From NCBI GenBank assembly GCA_004553595.1, contig SFKZ01000011.1, forward strand, positions 76,654 through 140,653: a stretch of DNA of 64,000 nt. The letters are read 5' to 3'. The notes under the pieces were generated by a model, which worked only from the letters and a program-made list of their open reading frames with translations, was not told where the DNA came from and did not search any database. A program made the position numbers and the translations under genes. Shown here one piece after another: positions 26,328 through 34,634 of the stretch. This DNA is from Methanobrevibacter ruminantium (GTDB taxonomy: Archaea; Methanobacteriota; Methanobacteria; Methanobacteriales; Methanobacteriaceae). Within the stretch, counting starts at the first letter, position 1; the number at the start of each line of letters is the position of its first letter.

Positions 26328-26831
26328 CTATTTCCTTTTGATCTTTACAATACTTCCTAATGTATTTGGACCTGATGCAGAACTTTTAAATGATTCCAAA
26401 TCCATTTCATCATATTTTTCAATAATGGTAATGCCCAAAGTCTTTTCGAACTTTTTAGCTAATTTAATGTCAGGTTCCATCTTTCCTGATTCTATCCTAT
26501 TGATTACTGAAACCTTTTCATACATCTTAGCGCCTAATTCTTCTCTAGTCCAACCTTTAGATTCTCTAGCTTTTCTGATTAATACATTATAATCTTCAAC
26601 AAGCTCATCCATAGGTTCTTCTCTGCGTCTTCTTTGAACATTCTGCTTGTTTGCTTGAGGTCTTTGAGGATTTCCCTTTTTGTTTCTTGAAACAAATTTT
26701 CTCTCAAGAGGAGTGTCCTTTTGAACTCTTCCGAATTTAGAACATTCCTTGCAAACTTCTAAAACTGAACCATCTATTTTTGTTCTTATAGGTCTGCCTT
26801 CTATAGGTTTACCACATATTTCACAATTCAT
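26328..26831 (-). CDS. mbf1: Archaeal MBF1-like multiprotein bridging factor
   Basis: The 167-residue protein has an N-terminal zinc ribbon (CEICGKPIEG ... CKECSKFG), a basic linker (NRKKGNPQRP-like), and an XRE-type helix-turn-helix (DYNVLIRKARESKGWTREELGAKMYEKVSVINRIESG). This is the domain order of archaeal MBF1, a regulator with ties to both transcription and the ribosome. No ribosome site precedes the ATG, and a TATTATATAA box about 30 bases upstream predicts a leaderless message. Confidence 0.93.
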   Translation of the reverse strand: MNCEICGKPIEGRPIRTKIDGSVLEVCKECSKFGRVQKDTPLERKFVSRNKKGNPQRPQANKQNVQRRRREEPMDELVEDYNVLIRKARESKGWTREELGAKMYEKVSVINRIESGKMEPDIKLAKKFEKTLGITIIEKYDEMDLESFKSSASGPNTLGSIVKIKRK

Positions 26832-27038
26832 GTTTAAATATATGATTTTTGAATTATATAATACTTTTTAATTAAATCTAATAAGGTATTTACCAAGTTA
26901 ACTGAAAAACAGGAATATATGTGAAAAATAGATAAAATAGGGGAAAATAGACATTGAAAAGGGATTAGAAAATAAATAAAATAGAAATAGCTATAAAATA
27001 GTGGAAAAATATTAAAAAAAGTAAAGGATTAAACTAAT

Positions 27039-27431
27039 CTATTCAGTTTTATTAACCTTATAATCCTTCATTTGAGTTGATTGCTTTTTGCCAGAGTAAT
27101 ATCCTCTGAATACTTTTGCATCATTTAGGGATTTATTCAATTCCTTATAGTCATCATAATCATTGCTGATAACAACAATATGAGCAGGAGGATGGATCTT
27201 TTTGATTTGAACAATTGCAGTTGCAGTGTCTTCCTTTATACGAAATGCAGTAGCCACTTTTGATTTGGTTCTTAATGGAGCCTTTAAAATGTTTTCTACA
27301 ATCTTATCCGCATATTTCGCATCAATCTTTTTAGGTTTTGTAGTTAAGTTTAAATTTGCATGTCTTTCAACATCTGCAATTGCATTAAGAATTTTTGAGT
27401 TGTTTTCTCCTCTAATCAATACCAAAGCCAT
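27039..27431 (-). CDS. DUF356 family protein
   Basis: The 130-residue protein starts MALVLIRGENNSKILNAIADVERHA and has AFRIKEDTATAIVQIKKIHPPAHIVVISNDYDDY, matching the methanogen-associated DUF356 family as I know it. It is soluble, with no cysteine or membrane segment, and has a basic C-terminus (SGKKQSTQMKDYKVNKTE). AGGGA precedes the ATG. Function unknown. Confidence 0.8.
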   Translation of the reverse strand: MALVLIRGENNSKILNAIADVERHANLNLTTKPKKIDAKYADKIVENILKAPLRTKSKVATAFRIKEDTATAIVQIKKIHPPAHIVVISNDYDDYKELNKSLNDAKVFRGYYSGKKQSTQMKDYKVNKTE

Positions 27432-27758
27432 GTTATCCCTAATATAATATAATAAAAAATAAAAAAAATGATTTACATTATTTAAAAATCTATATATTAG
27501 TTTTATATTTTTTTATTTAAATATATTACTATAAAAAACTAATTAAATTTAAAAATAAACAAGAATATTAAAAATATTGAATAGAAACTAACAAATATGT
27601 AAAAAAATTGAATAATAAATAATTTAAATTAAATAAATAGAAAAATAGATAAAAAACAGTAGAATTAATGAACAAAAATTTGAAAAAAAAATATAGCATT
27701 TTAAAGAAAAATGAAAAGTTAAAAAAATAAAAAAAAGAAAATTGGTTAAAAACCAATT
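27432..27758. other. AT-rich spacer with no recognised element
   Basis: The 327 bases between DUF356 and the exported protein gene are almost pure A/T, with A-runs on the right that could end the exported-protein operon and TATA-like sequence near 27450-27510 for the DUF356 gene. I see no credible gene, dyad or RNA. Confidence 0.6.
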
Positions 27759-29033
27759 TTAGGATACACGGTCTCTGAATGATTTCAATAATCTTGTTCT
27801 GAATACAACCAAGACTATTAAAACAAAACCGATTGCTGTTTGAATAGAACCTAAAATAGTAAGCACTATGGAATTGATAGGTAAATTCCATGCAGGAGAA
27901 GTTCTACCATTAGGCAATGGATTATAGTATACACCTACAGCACGGACATCAGGCTTAACGTTTAAATCGCTAGGTTCCACATAATCTACACCAACGATAA
28001 GCCCGTTATTGATACCCTTATTGATCGATCCGGCTATTGTCGATGCATTATAACCATACTTCTTGACTGATGCTTTCACTACCTCACGGGTAATGTCAGA
28101 CAACCCGGCTTTTTCACTTCCGTAAACAGAAACGGAAACAGCATCCTTGGATATTGTAATCTCATTAATCAAAACATCTGTAGCGGAACGTACTTCAAGT
28201 TCATGATTACATATTGGACAGACATTATAGTTTTCTGCATCAGGGTATCCAGTAGCCCAACCACAGTCCAAACATACTTTAGAGTAATTCTCATCCATAG
28301 GATAACCTGTGGTGTTTACTTCTTTCGGTACGAACATATCTCCAGTACTGATTAATGATACGAGGTTCACTGCACCCCCACCGTATTTCTCACCAGAGTC
28401 TTTAGCCACTTCTTCCATAGCTTTTCCAACGATATAGGTAGCAGGATATCCATCCCTAATCATTTTTCCGATGTTCACTGCAGTTTCCCTACGTACACGG
28501 TCTGCAGTACCCATCTTAGGGTTACCTTGACTGTTCCTTAAGTGAATGATAGCTCCTTTAGAGCCTTGAGGTAATTGCACTACACCACCTTCATGGTGAG
28601 TGATCCTAACTGTTCCATCATTATCCACTACAACAAGGTATGCGTTATAGTCTCCGCCAATAGCAGCACCCATTGAAGGTCCACCGACAACAAGACGAAT
28701 CCCATCGAAACCACTTGCTAAAGCGGCAGCAGCTGCTGGGCTTGAACCATGTTGCATAGCTCCAAGTGCATCAATAATCGCATAGTTCCTTTCTGTACCG
28801 TTACCTTCCCCCCCGGAAAGCATTGCGTATCCATCATTCTTTGACATGATGAATGAAGATTGGAACATGTTGTTTGCAAATGACATACTTCCTGCAGCAG
28901 CACCATTTGGGTCTTCACCACTAGGATCAGTAATAACAATTACGTTACAAGTAGCTGAAGCAGCAGCAATTACTGTAAAGAGCATTAAAACTAAAAATAC
29001 TAAACCTATGATTTTACTAGACTTTTTACTCAA
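27759..29033 (-). CDS. Exported membrane-anchored protein with internal zinc-ribbon cysteines
   Basis: The 424-residue protein starts at a TTG after AGGAGGT. Residues 8-27 form a signal or anchor helix, and residues about 380-412 a second, so most of the chain should lie outside the cell. The N-terminal half is Ala/Gly-rich (GSSPAAAAALASGFDGIRLVVGGPSMG). A C254-C257/C272-C275 pair (CLDCGWATGYP, NVCPICNHEL) looks like a zinc ribbon, odd for an extracytoplasmic domain. It is second in an operon with 29045-29542 (11-base gap). I do not recognise a named family and can assign no function. Confidence 0.82.
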   Translation of the reverse strand: MSKKSSKIIGLVFLVLMLFTVIAAASATCNVIVITDPSGEDPNGAAAGSMSFANNMFQSSFIMSKNDGYAMLSGGEGNGTERNYAIIDALGAMQHGSSPAAAAALASGFDGIRLVVGGPSMGAAIGGDYNAYLVVVDNDGTVRITHHEGGVVQLPQGSKGAIIHLRNSQGNPKMGTADRVRRETAVNIGKMIRDGYPATYIVGKAMEEVAKDSGEKYGGGAVNLVSLISTGDMFVPKEVNTTGYPMDENYSKVCLDCGWATGYPDAENYNVCPICNHELEVRSATDVLINEITISKDAVSVSVYGSEKAGLSDITREVVKASVKKYGYNASTIAGSINKGINNGLIVGVDYVEPSDLNVKPDVRAVGVYYNPLPNGRTSPAWNLPINSIVLTILGSIQTAIGFVLIVLVVFRTRLLKSFRDRVS

Positions 29034-29044
29034 ATTTTAACCTC

Positions 29045-29542
29045 CTATCCAGCAATACTATAATTATAAACACTTGTTGATTTTTCTAGATTTGAACTAT
29101 CACTAGAAGTAGTTTTATTATCTGTAATGTTAATGGTTGAGAAATCTTCAATAACAGTTACAGTAACAATACCAGTATCTCTGTTCACAGTAACATCCGC
29201 ACCAGCAATAGGAGCTATTTTAGTACCTGGGATTGTTGATCTTCGAACAAATTTCTCTGCATTTGCCTCGGCCTCAGTCACGGGCAGCTCCCGTATTGAT
29301 GTCTTAAGGATATCTCCATCAATATAACTGCCTTCTCTTAAACCAGAGTTCTGAACATTATAACGAATACTGTCAATAGGAACTATATCATTTCCTTTAA
29401 CGATGATACCTGCAATAGGCACACCTTCAGCGACTTCAGCAGAGGATGCATATGCTACATAGATAATCAATCTACCACAAACAATTAAGATAAAAGCTAA
29501 TAATAGAATTATTAAAGTATCTCTCCTAATTTTTAAAAACAT
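29045..29542 (-). CDS. Single-pass membrane protein, partner of the exported zinc-ribbon protein
   Basis: The 165-residue protein has one N-terminal membrane segment (about 9-32, RLIIYVAYASSAEVAE) and an outer domain. PIAGIIVKGNDIVPIDSIRYNVQNSG resembles a small alpha/beta POTRA-like fold, though this is only a visual impression. A Ser/Thr/Asn-rich tail follows. AGAGG precedes the ATG. It is co-transcribed with the next gene, and the pair probably forms one envelope complex. Confidence 0.78.
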   Translation of the reverse strand: MFLKIRRDTLIILLLAFILIVCGRLIIYVAYASSAEVAEGVPIAGIIVKGNDIVPIDSIRYNVQNSGLREGSYIDGDILKTSIRELPVTEAEANAEKFVRRSTIPGTKIAPIAGADVTVNRDTGIVTVTVIEDFSTINITDNKTTSSDSSNLEKSTSVYNYSIAG

Positions 29543-29624
29543 AACATGCCTCTATAAATATAAATTAAGTTATAAAAACTTTTTAAACAAATTATAATTA
29601 ATTAAAATTATCATATTAACTCTA

Positions 29625-29640
29625 CGATTCGACAGAATCG
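29625..29640. promoter_or_regulatory. Perfect 6-bp dyad upstream of the exported-protein operon
   Basis: CGATTC and GAATCG flank GACA, about 85 bases upstream of the 165-residue gene. It is the only G+C-containing dyad in an A/T-only spacer, so a regulator site is plausible. The spacer to 29839 otherwise contains low-complexity AAATAAAATAG repeats. Confidence 0.35.
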
Positions 29641-29839
29641 CAAATAAAGTATAATATAAGTATTTATTTAATTTACATATTATTAATAGTTAACTATAAA
29701 AAGAGTTTGAGAATAATAAAAAGAGTTAAAATAAGTCAATATAAGAAAATAAAATAGAAAATAAAATAGAAAATAAAATAAAAAAATAAAATAAAAAAAT
29801 AAAATAAAAAAATAAAAAAAATAGAAAGGAATTTAGAAA

Positions 29840-30979
29840 TTACATTTTTGTCATTAAATCCATAATTGAAAATGGATCCCCTTCTTTTCTAACCCTTGGA
29901 GCTCCACCAAATGCTGCCATTGCATGTTTCTTGAAGTCTTCATTGGCTTTTTTAGAAACTTCACCAAAGATCATCTTATAAGCTTCACATTGAGGGTCAA
30001 CAGCTCTTGGAGATTGGGTAGCGACTATTCCATTATAAGGACATCCTCCTCTGCAGAATTTAATGAACTTGCAATCTGCACAGTCCTCATCAACAAAACT
30101 CTTGAATTCCATTAGTTTTTCCCAAGCTTCAGATTTCTCCAAATCTTCCATAGATGGCTCATCATATACATTTCCCATAATGTACTCATCCATTCCAACA
30201 AAACGGTAGCAAGGGTAAATGGAACCGTCATGACCTACAGCAAGTGTAGTTCCCATACAGTCATTGAAAGTGCATAATGTTCCTACTCTTCTTAAACTGC
30301 TTTTTGCAATATGGTCCAAATCCATGATAACAAACTTATCCAAGTCGTATAGGTACTTATCTAACCAATCGATTAGCAATTTTCCATGTTCCTCTTGAGG
30401 AAGTGCCCATGGGTCTGCATTATCTCCACGCAATGATGGCAATGCCGCATGAATTTTCAAGTTCAATCCATTTTCCTTAAAGAAATCATAGATCTCATCT
30501 GAGAAATCCTTGGAATATGAAGTGAAAGTGCAGACAAAGTTGATTTGTATTCCATTATCAGTAGCTAACTTAACTGATTTCATGGTCTTATCAAAGTATC
30601 CTTCACCTCTTTGATAATCATTGATTTCCTTAGGACCATCAATGCTTGTACTGATAGCAATATTGTATTTTGAGAATAACTTAGCCATATCCTCATCCAA
30701 TAGCCATAAATTACTTTGTAGGGAAAAACCTTCAGTTTCATGAGTTGTTGCATCATTAAGTAATGGAAGTGCCTTTTCATAGAATTCATAACCTGCAAGC
30801 AAAGGCTCTCCACCGTGGAAAGTGAAATGTACAGGCTCATCCCTAAAATTAGCTAACCATTTGACAATCTGATTTATCACATCAATATCCATTAATTCTG
30901 CATTTTCTTCAGAACCCCAACAATAGGCACAGTTGGATGGGCATCCTAAAGTTGGTATGATCATTACATGAAAAGTCAT
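29840..30979 (-). CDS. Radical SAM/SPASM enzyme, putative peptide-modifying (Mhun_1560-like)
   Basis: The start at 30979 gives 379 residues, with GAGGGA just upstream; an open extension to 31018 lacks such a site. C13-C17-C20 (LGCPSNCAYCWG) is the radical SAM CxxxCxxC, followed by FHGGEPLL. The C-terminal SPASM domain has CMGTTLAVGHDGSIYPC, then CADCKFIKFCRGGC (CxxCx5Cx3C) and a last Cys in DPQCEAY, enough for two auxiliary 4Fe-4S clusters. This architecture is shared by anaerobic sulfatase maturases and RiPP-maturing enzymes. I recall a methanogen family of this type paired with a small Cys-rich protein, which is what lies upstream at 31056-31274. The exact reaction is unknown. Confidence 0.88.
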   Translation of the reverse strand: MTFHVMIIPTLGCPSNCAYCWGSEENAELMDIDVINQIVKWLANFRDEPVHFTFHGGEPLLAGYEFYEKALPLLNDATTHETEGFSLQSNLWLLDEDMAKLFSKYNIAISTSIDGPKEINDYQRGEGYFDKTMKSVKLATDNGIQINFVCTFTSYSKDFSDEIYDFFKENGLNLKIHAALPSLRGDNADPWALPQEEHGKLLIDWLDKYLYDLDKFVIMDLDHIAKSSLRRVGTLCTFNDCMGTTLAVGHDGSIYPCYRFVGMDEYIMGNVYDEPSMEDLEKSEAWEKLMEFKSFVDEDCADCKFIKFCRGGCPYNGIVATQSPRAVDPQCEAYKMIFGEVSKKANEDFKKHAMAAFGGAPRVRKEGDPFSIMDLMTKM

Positions 30980-31055
30980 TTTATCCCTCAAAAATAAATT
31001 TAATAAAGAATGAAACAATTTTAGCAGTTGATTTTAAAAAATCTAAAATAAATCA

Positions 31056-31274
31056 TTATAATTTTTTATTTAATTCACCGATAAGGTCTTTTTTAATGGT
31101 TTCCTCTTCTGATTTTTCCTTATCATTACCTGTTTCAAAAACATATCCGCAATTGTCACATTTGAATTCCTTCAATTCAGCATGTGCGTGATGATTATCA
31201 ATGAATCTTCTGTGAGCGGTCTTATCAGTAGAACCGCATTTAGGACATTTTGCAATTAAATCTTCAAATTTCAT
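31056..31274 (-). CDS. Small Cys/His-rich protein, candidate substrate or partner of the radical SAM enzyme
   Basis: The 72-residue protein has two CxxC pairs, C10/C13 (KCPKCGS) and C39/C42 (FKCDNCGYVF), a His-rich centre (RRFIDNHHAHAEL, residues 22-34), and a charged tail. GGAGAG gives a strong ribosome site. It precedes the radical SAM gene by 76 bases on the same strand. The cysteines could form a zinc ribbon, or be the residues modified by the enzyme. I recall a methanogen family of Cys-rich peptides (TIGR04165) found with this radical SAM family, but I could not check this. Confidence 0.85.
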   Translation of the reverse strand: MKFEDLIAKCPKCGSTDKTAHRRFIDNHHAHAELKEFKCDNCGYVFETGNDKEKSEEETIKKDLIGELNKKL

Positions 31275-31615
31275 TTTTATCTCTCCTAAATCTTTTTAAA
31301 TATGATTTTAATTATAATTTTTATTATAATTTATATTATAATTTTTATTATAAATTTTAATTTGATATTATAATATTGTTTGTCATTATTAATATAATTT
31401 AATTTAAATTTTAGAATTTATAATCCTATTTTCAAATATGACTCGAAAAACAATGATAATCTACGATGGAATATTATATTTAATTTGTTTAAAGACCGAA
31501 TTATTTATAAATCTTTTTAAATAAAAAATAAATAAACTTATATAATTAATTTAATAAATTAAAATTATATTACTTAAATTGATAATTAACTTAACTTTAA
31601 TAATAGGTAACAACT
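31275..31615. other. Divergent promoter region with tandem AT repeats
   Basis: The spacer between the Cys-rich protein gene (minus) and the exporter permease gene (plus) contains about four head-to-tail units of TTATAATTT(TTA) at 31305-31360 and TATA-like sequence near 31505 and 31538 for the plus-strand operon. I see no gene. Confidence 0.5.
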
Positions 31616-32395
31616 ATGACTTTAGATATGCTGAAAAAAGGGAGTAGTGAAAATTTCCTTCTAAAACAAATCATCAAGAGAAACTTCACTACCAAATATA
31701 AAGATTCTGTATTAGGAATTCTTTGGAGTTTTTTAAATCCATTGATTACAATGGTATTATTAACAGCTATATTTTCCACCTTTTTTACAAAAAGTATTGA
31801 GAACTTCCCAGTTTACTTTATGGCTGGACGTTGTGTAATCGATTTCTTCAATAGTGGAACAAAAATAGCTATGACCTCCATTAAACGCAACAGAAGTATT
31901 TTACAAAAGATTTTCATTCCCAGATACATATTTGCTATTGGAGGAATCTGTTCAGAATTTTTAAACTTTTTGATGTCTTTAATCGTTATGATAGCAATTA
32001 TGATCGTAACTGGCGCTCCATTTTATGCAATGGGTCTTTTTGCAGTTATTCCAATTGCAACCTTAGTAATCCTAATCACTGGAGTGGGATTGATATTGGC
32101 TATCGTATGTACAAAATTCACAGACATTGAATACTTATACAAAATCTTTACAAGCTTATTAGTATATGCTTGTGCAATATTTTATCCAATGGATATTGTT
32201 CCACAACCTATTAGAGGATATATGGAATTAAATCCAGTTTACGGAATCATTGCTCAATTCAGGGAATTCGTAATGTATGGCAGATTCCCATCACAAACCA
32301 TTATGTTAACAACAATTATATTTTCAATAGTTATCTTTATTATTGGAGTATTGGTATTTAGAAAATATCAAAACAAGATTACTTTAGAATTATAA
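31616..32395 (+). CDS. ABC-2 type polysaccharide exporter permease (Wzm/TagG-like)
   Basis: The 259-residue protein has a cytoplasmic amphipathic N-terminus (LKQIIKRNFTTKYKDSVLGILWSFLNPL), six hydrophobic segments and the ABC-2 permease layout. It is followed 56 bases later by its ATPase gene. Such pairs export lipid-linked polysaccharide or polymer precursors across the membrane. AGGT precedes the ATG. Neighbouring sugar-nucleotide genes fit a role in surface glycan or pseudomurein-linked polymer export. Confidence 0.92.
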   Translation: MTLDMLKKGSSENFLLKQIIKRNFTTKYKDSVLGILWSFLNPLITMVLLTAIFSTFFTKSIENFPVYFMAGRCVIDFFNSGTKIAMTSIKRNRSILQKIFIPRYIFAIGGICSEFLNFLMSLIVMIAIMIVTGAPFYAMGLFAVIPIATLVILITGVGLILAIVCTKFTDIEYLYKIFTSLLVYACAIFYPMDIVPQPIRGYMELNPVYGIIAQFREFVMYGRFPSQTIMLTTIIFSIVIFIIGVLVFRKYQNKITLEL

Positions 32396-32451
32396 AAAGA
32401 ATTTAAAAAAACAAATTTTGATTGAAAAAAGCTAATTAAGGAGAGGAAAAT

Positions 32452-33711
32452 ATGAATGATACAAATAGCAAAATTGAAACAAAGATAGTGCCGTCTATTC
32501 ATAACACATTCTCTCTCGAAGCATACCTAAAAACAGCTGATGAAGCTGTTTTAGGCAATCAGAACATAACTTGTAATACTTATAAATTAGATGGAGAATT
32601 CATAAACTCCCATCAATACATAACTGATGATGCAGGTAAGTTTGAAGTTTCCTTTGACTCTGACAATGACTTGAAGATTGAACTTATTTTTGATGGTAGC
32701 GAAGAGTATGAAAAGACTGAACTCACTACTTTCTTCTTAAAGGAATCTGAAGAGGAAAAGAAAAGAATTGAAGAAGAGGAAAAACAAAAGGAACTTGAAG
32801 CAAAAAGACTTGCTGAAGAAAAAGAAAAAGAAGAAAAAGCACTTAAAAGAAAGCAAAACAAGGAAAGAAAGGCTAAATTATTAGAGGAATATAACAATAA
32901 CCAAAGTTATCTCCAAACCACTGGTGATGACAATGTTGCTATCGAACTAAGAAATGTCAGCCTAAGCTTTAAGATAGGAAATGATAAGATAGACAACCTT
33001 AAGGAATATGTTATCAGGACCTTGAAGAGAAACAAGGAAAAGAAAACCATTTTTAAGGCTACTGACGACGTATCCTTTAAAATCTACAAAGGTGAAAAGG
33101 TAGGTCTTATCGGATACAATGGTGCTGGAAAAAGTACTCTTTTGAAAATCATTTCTGGAGTTTACTCACCTGATGAAGGTGATGTGATCATCAACGGTAA
33201 CATTGCTCCTTTATTATCTTTAGGTGCAGGATTTGATAAGAACTACTCTGGAAGAGAAAACATATTCTTGAATGGTGCTATTTTAGGATATGGTGAGAAA
33301 TTCCTTAGAGAAAAGTATGATGAAATCTTGGAATTCAGCGAACTTGGGGATTTCATAAATCTTGCAGTTAAGAATTACTCTTCTGGTATGCTTTCAAAGC
33401 TTGGTTTTTCAATCGCTACAATAGTGGATCCAGATATTCTAATTCTTGATGAAGTATTAGGTGTAGGAGACATCACTTTCAGAAAGAAAAGTAAGGAAAA
33501 GCTCAAATCATTGATGGAATCCAACACTACTGTATTGCTTGTATCTCACTCCATTCCAGAAATCCGTTCCATATGTGATAAGGCAATCTGGATTGAAAAG
33601 GGAAAAGTCCGTGAGATTGGAGAAGTGAATTACATTTGTGATAAATATACAAAAGAAGCTAAGAATGCAAGCAAAGAAAAAACCAAAAAACTAAAACCAC
33701 AAAGGTTCTAA
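32452..33711 (+). CDS. Polysaccharide exporter ATPase (Wzt-like) with N-terminal Ig-like domain
   Basis: The 419-residue protein has a typical polysaccharide-export ATPase in residues about 160-405: Walker A GYNGAGKST (221-229), signature YSSGM, Walker B DILILDEVLGVGD, and the H-loop VSHS. Before it lies an unusual extension: residues 1-97 form a beta-rich Ig-like domain (TYKLDGEFINSHQYITDDAG resembles a surface-protein repeat), and residues 98-148 a highly charged Glu/Lys coiled coil. Known Wzt proteins carry a carbohydrate-binding beta domain at the C-terminus instead. A strong AAGGAGAGG precedes the ATG. It pairs with the permease upstream. Confidence 0.92.
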   Translation: MNDTNSKIETKIVPSIHNTFSLEAYLKTADEAVLGNQNITCNTYKLDGEFINSHQYITDDAGKFEVSFDSDNDLKIELIFDGSEEYEKTELTTFFLKESEEEKKRIEEEEKQKELEAKRLAEEKEKEEKALKRKQNKERKAKLLEEYNNNQSYLQTTGDDNVAIELRNVSLSFKIGNDKIDNLKEYVIRTLKRNKEKKTIFKATDDVSFKIYKGEKVGLIGYNGAGKSTLLKIISGVYSPDEGDVIINGNIAPLLSLGAGFDKNYSGRENIFLNGAILGYGEKFLREKYDEILEFSELGDFINLAVKNYSSGMLSKLGFSIATIVDPDILILDEVLGVGDITFRKKSKEKLKSLMESNTTVLLVSHSIPEIRSICDKAIWIEKGKVREIGEVNYICDKYTKEAKNASKEKTKKLKPQRF

Positions 33712-33837
33712 TTTTATTTTAACTAATTTAATAGCTATTAGAAATATATTAGAAATAGCTATTTTTTAATTTCTATTTTTAATAAAAAACTAAAAAAGCT
33801 ATTTTTTATATTACGTCTATTTTCTAATTAAAAAAGA

Positions 33838-34518
33838 CTATTTTTTAAAAGTTCTGAGAACTTTATCTTTGGTGATATTGAATAAAACACCTACACCATG
33901 AGTTATTGGGTCTTTTGTAGATCCATTCAAATCATAGCGAACTGTTATAGGAACTTCAACTATTTTCAATCCCTCTTCAGCTGCATCAACAAGCATTTCA
34001 CTTTCAATTCCAAACCCTGTATCCTTAAATCTGAAAACATTTTTGGATTTGGAGGAAAATGCTCTAAAACCGCTTTGGGAATCTGTTACCTTAGTTCCTG
34101 CAGAGATATTTGTGGCAATATCCAAGACCTTTTGTCCAACTCTTCTGTAAGCAGGAGTGTTTTCTTCAGGACCATTCATATACCTACTCCCATTGACTAA
34201 ATCTGCACTATCTTCAATGATAGGCCTTACTAAATCAGGAATCTCATTAGGATTATGTTGGCCATCACCATCTATTGTAATGATTATTGAATCACCCTCA
34301 ATAGCTTTAAAACCTGATTTCAACGCTTCACCCTTACCTAAATTAACACTATGCTTAATTACTCGAGCGCCTGCTTCAACAGCTACTTCAGAAGTCTTAT
34401 CACTGCTTCCATCATCTACAACGATAACTTCATCAACATAGTCTAAAGTTTTGCCTATGACATCAGCTAAGGCCTTTTCCTCATTGTATGCAGGTATGAT
34501 AGCCACTACATTTACCAT
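33838..34518 (-). CDS. Family 2 glycosyltransferase (dolichol-phosphate mannosyl/glucosyltransferase-like)
   Basis: The 226-residue GT-A enzyme has IIPAYNEEKALADVI at the N-terminus, VIVVDDGSSDKT and TIDGDGQHNPNEIPDL (DxD-type metal site), followed by GSRYMNG and SQSGFRAFS. It resembles DPM1/DPG-like transferases that load a sugar from a nucleotide donor onto a polyprenyl phosphate. It lacks membrane segments. AAGTGA precedes the ATG. It heads or belongs to a sugar-nucleotide gene block on the minus strand. Confidence 0.9.
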   Translation of the reverse strand: MVNVVAIIPAYNEEKALADVIGKTLDYVDEVIVVDDGSSDKTSEVAVEAGARVIKHSVNLGKGEALKSGFKAIEGDSIIITIDGDGQHNPNEIPDLVRPIIEDSADLVNGSRYMNGPEENTPAYRRVGQKVLDIATNISAGTKVTDSQSGFRAFSSKSKNVFRFKDTGFGIESEMLVDAAEEGLKIVEVPITVRYDLNGSTKDPITHGVGVLFNITKDKVLRTFKK

Positions 34519-34634
34519 TTTATCACTTGAAAAAATAATTAATAAATTATGAAATTTTAAACAACTAAAAAATAGTAAAAAATGATTAAATTGATTAAAA
34601 TTGCTTAAATTGCTTATAAAATTGAGATTAAAAA

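Noticed and set aside
27568..27891. Minus-strand Phe/Tyr-rich frame overlapping the end of the exported protein gene
   Set aside because: Composition (runs of F, Y, N) is that of chance translation of A/T-only DNA, and it overlaps a better gene in another frame.
31300..31370. CRISPR-like repeat array
   Set aside because: The units are short A/T-only tandem repeats with no unique spacers and no cas genes in the window.
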